NCBI GenBank assembly: GCA_024275235.1
Contig: JAJRZN010000051.1
Span: 1 to 34,537, forward strand
Direction: 5' to 3'
DNA from: Deltaproteobacteria bacterium
GTDB lineage: Bacteria > Desulfobacterota > Desulfobulbia > Desulfobulbales > VMSU01
DNA length: 34,537 nt
The notes below the pieces were generated by a model that searched no databases, was not told the origin of the DNA, and worked only from the letters and a program-made list of their open reading frames with translations. Shown here piece after piece: positions 30,292 through 34,537 of the stretch (position 1 is the stretch's first letter; each line of letters begins with the position of its first letter). The translations under genes and the position numbers were made by a program.

Positions 30292-30320
30292 TTGACAGCA
30301 CCTGTCCCTAACCGTATAAA
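30292..30320 (+). promoter_or_regulatory. Near-consensus sigma70 promoter of the AIPR gene
   Basis: TTGACA (30292-30297), exactly 17 bp spacer, TATAAA (30315-30320): eleven of twelve consensus bases. It predicts a transcript start near 30327 and a leader of about 57 bases before the ATG at 30384, suggesting constitutive expression of a stand-alone gene. Confidence 0.75.
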
Positions 30321-30383
30321 AGTTGCTTGTTGAATGATTCCTGAATACTCAAGGATAAAACACAAATATTGGAGGAATGCGTT

Positions 30384-32066
30384 ATGAACATAAACGCAAG
30401 TATCATTGATCAGAGAATAACAGGAATCATGGAAGATCACGCTGATTTATTGCCTGATGGTGATGAAAACAAAAAAAAATCATCCGCGTTTGTTCTGCTC
30501 TGTATGTCTGCCGCCTTAGAGCTTACACTGGAAGAGGCTTCTGAATTGCTCACCGAAGGAGGAAACGACGCAGGGGTAGACGGCATTCATATCAGTGAAG
30601 TTGATGATGGAGAATTTGCAGTAACAATTTTTCAGGGGAAATATAAGGTCAAAAACCTGAGAGGAGATGCTAATTTCCCGGAAAATGGCGTTCAAAAGGC
30701 CGTTAACACTGTGGCAACTCTTTTTGATCCGGCAAAAAAAGTTGCGCTGAATGACAGAATAGCTCCCAAGGTAGAAGAAATTCGTTCTCTTGTCCGTGAC
30801 GGTTATATTCCCACTGTACGCGTTGTTCTTTGCAATAATGGCGCAAAATGGAACGATCAGGCGCAAAACTGGATTGATCAGTCAGGCTTTACTGATGATC
30901 AGGTAATTTGGATTCATTACAATCATGACAGTATTGTGGCTGTTCTGCAACGCAAAAAAACTGTAGATGATTCTGTCCGTTTGCGGGGTAAAGCTATTAT
31001 TGAAGACTTCAATTTCCGTCGGGTCCTGGTTGGGAAAGTAGCGGTGACTGAGATTGCTGAACTTTTTAACCGACACAGCGATTTGTTATTGGAACGGAAT
31101 ATTCGACGTTATCTTGGTTTACATTCTAACCGCGTCAACTCGGCTATTCATGAAACTCTTATGGATAAAGAAAAAAGGGATAATTTTTACTTTTTTAATA
31201 ATGGAATTACGATGATATGCAAAAAATTCCGTCATAATGCGCTGCAAGGAGAAAACTATCAACTGAAACTGGAAAGCATGCAGATTATCAATGGTGGACA
31301 AACATGCAAAACTATCCAACAAACGCTCTATCCTTCTCAGAAACAGTTGTTTGATGAATCGTTTGAAAATGTATATGTATTGCTTCGTATTTATGAATTA
31401 TCAGAGGATGATCAAGACTTTGTTCGTGATATTACCTACGCGACCAACAGTCAAAATCCTGTTGATTTGCGGGATCTACGCTCTAATGATGAAATCCAGA
31501 AACAACTTGAAACAGGCATCAAAGATCTTGGATTCACTTACAAACGCAAACGCGAAGAGGGTGGCGGCGGTTCGTCTGTTATCACCAGTTCCATTGTTGC
31601 CGAGTCGGTGCTTGCCATCTGGCGAAAAAGGCCGCAGCAGGCAAAATTTCGCCGAAAAGAACACTTTGGCAAGCTCTATAACGTTATTTTCCACAAACTA
31701 AACGCTGCTCAGGCACTTTTGGCAACCATAATATTCAGACATGTTGAAAACGAACGAAAGCGCCCAAGTATGGCCAATTCACCGATTTTTATTCCATACG
31801 CATCCCACTATATTTCCATGCTGGTTGGACGAAAATTATTGGCGGATAACAATGTACGGCGTTCTGATATTAACCATCGTAATTTCAAAAATATCCGTGC
31901 TCATTTTGAGAGTAAAAAAAATGAATATTATCAGAATGCCATCAATGATGTTACAAAAGCATTAACGAATTTATATGGCGAACGAGAAATTTCTCTCCAA
32001 CAGCTATCGGCTACTTTCAGACGTGGAGACCTTATTGAGACGTTGGCAGAACAGGGATCGGTTTAA
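30384..32066 (+). CDS. AIPR-family (abortive infection phage resistance) protein with a nuclease-like N-terminus
   Basis: The 560-residue protein matches the AIPR family, named for abortive-infection phage resistance. Characteristic blocks are NFYFFNNGITMICKKF (about residues 266-281), IINGGQTCKTIQQTL (about 301-315) and YATNSQNPVDLRDLRSND (about 352-369). The N-terminal third has GGNDAGVDGIHI followed by TIFQGKYK, the spacing and residues of a PD-(D/E)XK nuclease core of the D...QxK type (D66, Q84, K86), as in Mrr-like enzymes. The ATG at 30384 has GGAGGA seven to eight bases upstream. The gene is visibly more AT-rich than its neighbours, stands alone between gene remnants and an inverted-repeat element, and has its own strong promoter, all consistent with horizontal acquisition. 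Mechanism and trigger are unknown. Stop is TAA. Confidence 0.88.
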   Translation: MNINASIIDQRITGIMEDHADLLPDGDENKKKSSAFVLLCMSAALELTLEEASELLTEGGNDAGVDGIHISEVDDGEFAVTIFQGKYKVKNLRGDANFPENGVQKAVNTVATLFDPAKKVALNDRIAPKVEEIRSLVRDGYIPTVRVVLCNNGAKWNDQAQNWIDQSGFTDDQVIWIHYNHDSIVAVLQRKKTVDDSVRLRGKAIIEDFNFRRVLVGKVAVTEIAELFNRHSDLLLERNIRRYLGLHSNRVNSAIHETLMDKEKRDNFYFFNNGITMICKKFRHNALQGENYQLKLESMQIINGGQTCKTIQQTLYPSQKQLFDESFENVYVLLRIYELSEDDQDFVRDITYATNSQNPVDLRDLRSNDEIQKQLETGIKDLGFTYKRKREEGGGGSSVITSSIVAESVLAIWRKRPQQAKFRRKEHFGKLYNVIFHKLNAAQALLATIIFRHVENERKRPSMANSPIFIPYASHYISMLVGRKLLADNNVRRSDINHRNFKNIRAHFESKKNEYYQNAINDVTKALTNLYGEREISLQQLSATFRRGDLIETLAEQGSV

Positions 32067-32076
32067 TTCTTAATGA

Positions 32077-32203
32077 CGTAACTGTTTAGCTGCACTCCAT
32101 ATCGGAGTCTTCGCCTACCTCGTCCATTTATGACTTCTTGAGCAGCACAAGTACGCTGCGAAACCATAAACGAACGAATCTGAAGCACATCTAAACAGTT
32201 ACG
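32077..32203. repeat. 127-bp element with terminal inverted repeats (MITE-like or structured RNA)
   Basis: CGTAACTGTTTAG (32077-32089) is exactly inverted at 32191-32203; pairing continues imperfectly inward to about 27 bp per arm (about 21 matches). The interior holds smaller inverted repeats: ACTCC/GGAGT around ATATC and GCAGC/GCTGC around ACAAGTAC. It fills the gap between the convergent AIPR and chemoreceptor genes. No coding frame or clear target-site duplication was seen. It may be a miniature inverted-repeat element or a folded transcript end. Confidence 0.6.
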
Positions 32204-32219
32204 AAAAATCCGGCCCTGT

Positions 32220-34256
32220 TTATCCATCTTCGGCTGTCCGAAAGATGTCTACCGCGATAACGAGCCTGTCGGCGTCGGAGGCGGTATTCTGGACGACCGC
32301 ATTGATATTGGAGACGGCTTCATCGACCTGGTTTATGCTGGCTGCCTGTTCATTTGCCGACCGGCTTATTTCATGAATCAAGGTACCCAGCTTGCTCACC
32401 TTATCGTTTACGGAGTTGAATTTCTGGCCGGCTGAATTGGTTAACTCATCACCGACTTCGATCTGTTTGACCGTGGTCTCAAGCTGATTTGTTGTTGTTT
32501 GCGCCGCCTCTGCCGCCCGCATGGCCAGATTCCTGACCTCATCGGCCACCACGCCGAATCCGGCTCCGGCCTCACCGGCTCGCGCCGCCTCTACTGCCGC
32601 GTTTAAAGCAAGGAGATTGGTCTGAAAGGCTATCTCGTCAATGGTTTTAATAATCTGTTGAGTTTCCCGGCTGGATTTAGCGATTTCGTGCATAAAAGAC
32701 TGCAGTTTTTCCATGGCCTTGTTCGCCTGAATTACCGTTGCTCCGGTCTCGTTAATCAGCTGTTCACCCGACTGAGCGTTTTCCTGGCCGCATTTGGTCA
32801 TGGCCGTTATTTCTTCCAATGAAGAAGCTGTTTTCTTTATTGACTCTGCCTGGGAAACGGCTCCAGCGGAAAGATGTCGCGCGATTTCCCGGATATTACC
32901 GATGGAATTTTTCAATTTTTCACCCATGGCCCGCATGGAGGAGGCCAGCTCTCCAACCTCATCGGTGCTGTCTATATCCACACTGGCATTGAGGTCGCCT
33001 TCCCCAAGCCGGGCGGCAAAGGCGGTACATTTTAACAGGGGGGTACTGATGAGACTGGCAATAAACCAGAGACCGATCAGGGCTAACAGGGTAACAACGG
33101 CCATAATGAGACCAATTTTTATCAACATGGATTTGATCTGGACGTTGACACTGTCGGTTTTTTGTTTCACCATGGCGTCGATGGTGTCAATATAGGCCCC
33201 GGTACCGACAATCCAGTGTAAGGGTTTGTATTCCCGGACGTATGAGAGTTTGGGCTGTTTTTTCGTGAGGCCGTTCCTGGTCGGCTTGGGCCAGAGATAT
33301 TCCACATAGGCCTCTCCGTTATTGCGTTTGCATAACTCGACAATGGCGGTAAAGAGATTTTCTTTTTTGCCAAGAGCGCAGTTGAACTTGGGGCTGTCCA
33401 TAACCTTGCCGTCAAGGGCCGGGGCGATGGGATGCATGATCATTCTGGGATACGGCATAGTAGTGTCGTTAATCCAGAAATAACCAATCCCGTTGTTATA
33501 GCGCATCTTTTTAATATCGTTTTTGGTTTTCTCAATAATCTCAGGCAGGACTTCATCCACATAAATACCGGTACCAATAATCCAGTTCCAGCCTTTTACT
33601 TCCCGGACATAAGAGAGTTTGGGCTGTTTTTTCGTGAGACCATTTTTTGTCGGTTTGGGCCAGAGATAATCTACATAGGCTTCACCGTTGTTGCTTTTGC
33701 ATGATTTGACAAAGGCGGTAAAGAGGTTTTCCTTTTTGCCAAGAGCGCAGTTGAATTTGGGGCTGTTCAAAACCTTGCCGTCAAGAGCGGGAACCGTAGG
33801 GTGCATGATCATTTTGGGATATGGCAGGGTTGTGTCGTTGATCCAGACATAGCCGCGCCCCTGATCGTAACGAATGTTTTTGATATTGTCGGCGGCCATT
33901 TTCTGAGCTGCCGCCAGACTCATTTTACCCTCTGCCACCTCTTTTTTGGCCTGATTAACAAAATTAAAGGCAATATCAACGATATTTTTCAGCCGCGGGC
34001 CGTAGAGAGCAATAATATGTTTTTTATTATGGGCCTCTTTGATATTGGCACTGATGGTTTCATAAGCGATATCCACATAATTTTTAAGCTGCACCTTAAC
34101 CTTGGCCATCTCGTCCCGCCGGATGGTTTTAACTTCCCGGGCCACATTCTGTTTCATGCTGAAGACGAGGAAGGAGGTCATTAAAATTACGGCGGTGAGT
34201 ATGCCCAGGTACTAACTCAGAAGAATTTTCCAGCGTATTTTCAGGTTGTTAAACAT
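32220..34256 (-). pseudogene. Methyl-accepting chemotaxis protein with tandem Cache units, in-frame TAG in the first membrane helix
   Basis: A transmembrane chemoreceptor that would pass ligand signals to CheA/CheW. From the ATG at 34254-34256 the frame reads MFNNLKIRWKILLS, then TAG at 34212-34214 (codon 15), then [20 protein letters not shown], so the stop lies inside membrane helix 1. Two nearly identical sCache-type sensor units follow (about residues 129-235 and 252-358), each with a WINDTT...PYP...MIMHP core, then helix 2 ([20 protein letters not shown]), a HAMP domain and the signalling domain with the conserved hairpin tip ([20 protein letters not shown], then [20 protein letters not shown]). 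There is no C-terminal CheR-binding pentapeptide. A start after the TAG (ATG 34181) would leave only a truncated helix. Everything but the TAG looks functional. Stop is TAA. Confidence 0.9.
33183..33872 (-). repeat. Tandem duplication (369-bp period) of the Cache sensor unit
   Basis: Segments 33552-33872 and 33183-33503 encode nearly the same 107 residues, offset by exactly 123 codons. Long identical protein blocks ([32 protein letters not shown]) and near-identical DNA, for example GAGAGTTTGGGCTGTTTTTT at 33244 and 33613 on the plus strand, point to a recent in-frame duplication or gene conversion between the units. Confidence 0.88.
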
Positions 34257-34317
34257 AAAAAGAGCCCTGTTTTTATATTGGATAATCAGGCAGATTTATA
34301 GTAATCTGTTATTTTTT

Positions 34318-34347
34318 ATTATCTAAACAAGGATGAAATAATGTCAA
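34318..34347 (-). promoter_or_regulatory. Candidate sigma70 promoter of the chemoreceptor gene
   Basis: On the minus strand TTGACA (34342-34347) is followed after 18 bp by GATAAT (34318-34323), five of six -10 bases. It would give a leader of about 55 bases before the ATG at 34256. The leader contains the perfect hairpin CAGATT/AATCTG around six bases (34291-34308). Confidence 0.6.
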
Positions 34348-34434
34348 GCTAAAATCTGATAAATTATTATAATGAATTGGCCAGTGGTATAAGGTGCGTA
34401 TTATAAGGAAAAGCCGCTTCTTTAAGAAGTTGTA

Positions 34435-34537
34435 ATGAATAAGAATAAACACTATATCGCCGAGCAGAAGTTCAGGCCCTTGAAGCGGCAATTGCAAAAG
34501 CTGTTCAAGGATATGCGCTTCAGCCTGCAGGATAATA
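34435..34537 (+). CDS. Start of an unidentified protein, cut by the right edge
   Basis: An open frame begins at ATG 34435 and runs to the window end without a stop: 34 codons beginning MNKNKHYIAEQKFRPLKRQL and rich in Lys, Gln and Arg. The family is not recognised. The composition looks like real coding sequence, but the Shine-Dalgarno match is poor (AAGAAG), and that AAGAAG sits in a perfect CTTCTT-T-AAGAAG hairpin (about 34417-34429) right before the start. A divergent relation with the chemoreceptor gene is plausible. Confidence 0.4.
   Translation, partial: MNKNKHYIAEQKFRPLKRQLQKLFKDMRFSLQDN

Noticed and set aside
30089-30301. 70-codon minus-strand open frame in the gap before AIPR
   Set aside because: GTG start without a binding site, no recognisable motif, and its upstream end overlaps the AIPR promoter.
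34309-34497. 62-codon minus-strand open frame at the right edge
   Set aside because: No motif or binding site; it overlaps the chemoreceptor promoter region and a better plus-strand candidate.

Overview
The window reads as chromosomal DNA of a Gram-negative bacterium, most likely a Desulfobacterota (deltaproteobacterial, Desulfobulbales-like) organism. The evidence is indirect: an ATP synthase operon with paired b' and b subunits and no adjacent a/c genes, a PilMNOP cluster with an MSHA-like secretin, and the general character of the proteins. The genus cannot be named from the sequence. No rRNA, tRNA or CRISPR array was recognised.

Layout. (1) 1-4.2 kb, minus strand: atpF'-atpF-atpH-atpA-atpG, tightly packed, with a candidate promoter upstream and probably atpD just past the left edge. 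(2) 4.3-11.8 kb, minus strand: lepB-pyrB-pyrC-glyQ-recA-alaS, housekeeping genes separated by only a few to about 70 bp; glyQ has no glyS beside it. (3) 12.1-18.7 kb, plus strand: type IV pilus alignment genes pilM (frameshifted), pilN, pilO, pilP, then an AMIN-AMIN-STN-TPR protein without a secretin domain, then an MshL-like lipoprotein secretin. (4) 18.8-20.9 kb, plus strand: a full three-domain phosphate acetyltransferase. (5) 20.9-29.2 kb, minus strand: a sugar-catabolic operon zwf-glgP-edd-eda-pyk (glycogen phosphorolysis plus the Entner-Doudoroff route), preceded by two LacI/GalR-like operator half-sites; zwf, glgP and edd each carry one in-frame stop in an otherwise intact frame. (6) 29.4-30.0 kb: the collapsed remnant of an HlyD/ABC-2 permease/TolC efflux operon. 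(7) 30.3-32.2 kb, plus strand: an AT-richer AIPR-family phage-defence gene with a near-consensus promoter, followed by a 127-bp inverted-repeat element. (8) 32.2-34.3 kb, minus strand: a chemoreceptor with two nearly identical Cache units and an in-frame TAG in its first membrane helix. (9) The right edge holds the start of a plus-strand gene.

The most interesting pattern is at codon level. All 26 recognised reading frames end in TAA (14) or TGA (12) and none in TAG, while three otherwise intact genes (zwf, glgP, the chemoreceptor) are each interrupted only by a single TAG. That is what TAG read as an amino acid (for example pyrrolysine, known in some marine Deltaproteobacteria) would look like. 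However, edd is broken by TAA and pilM by a one-base deletion, which TAG recoding cannot explain, so ongoing gene decay or base-calling errors remain serious alternatives.
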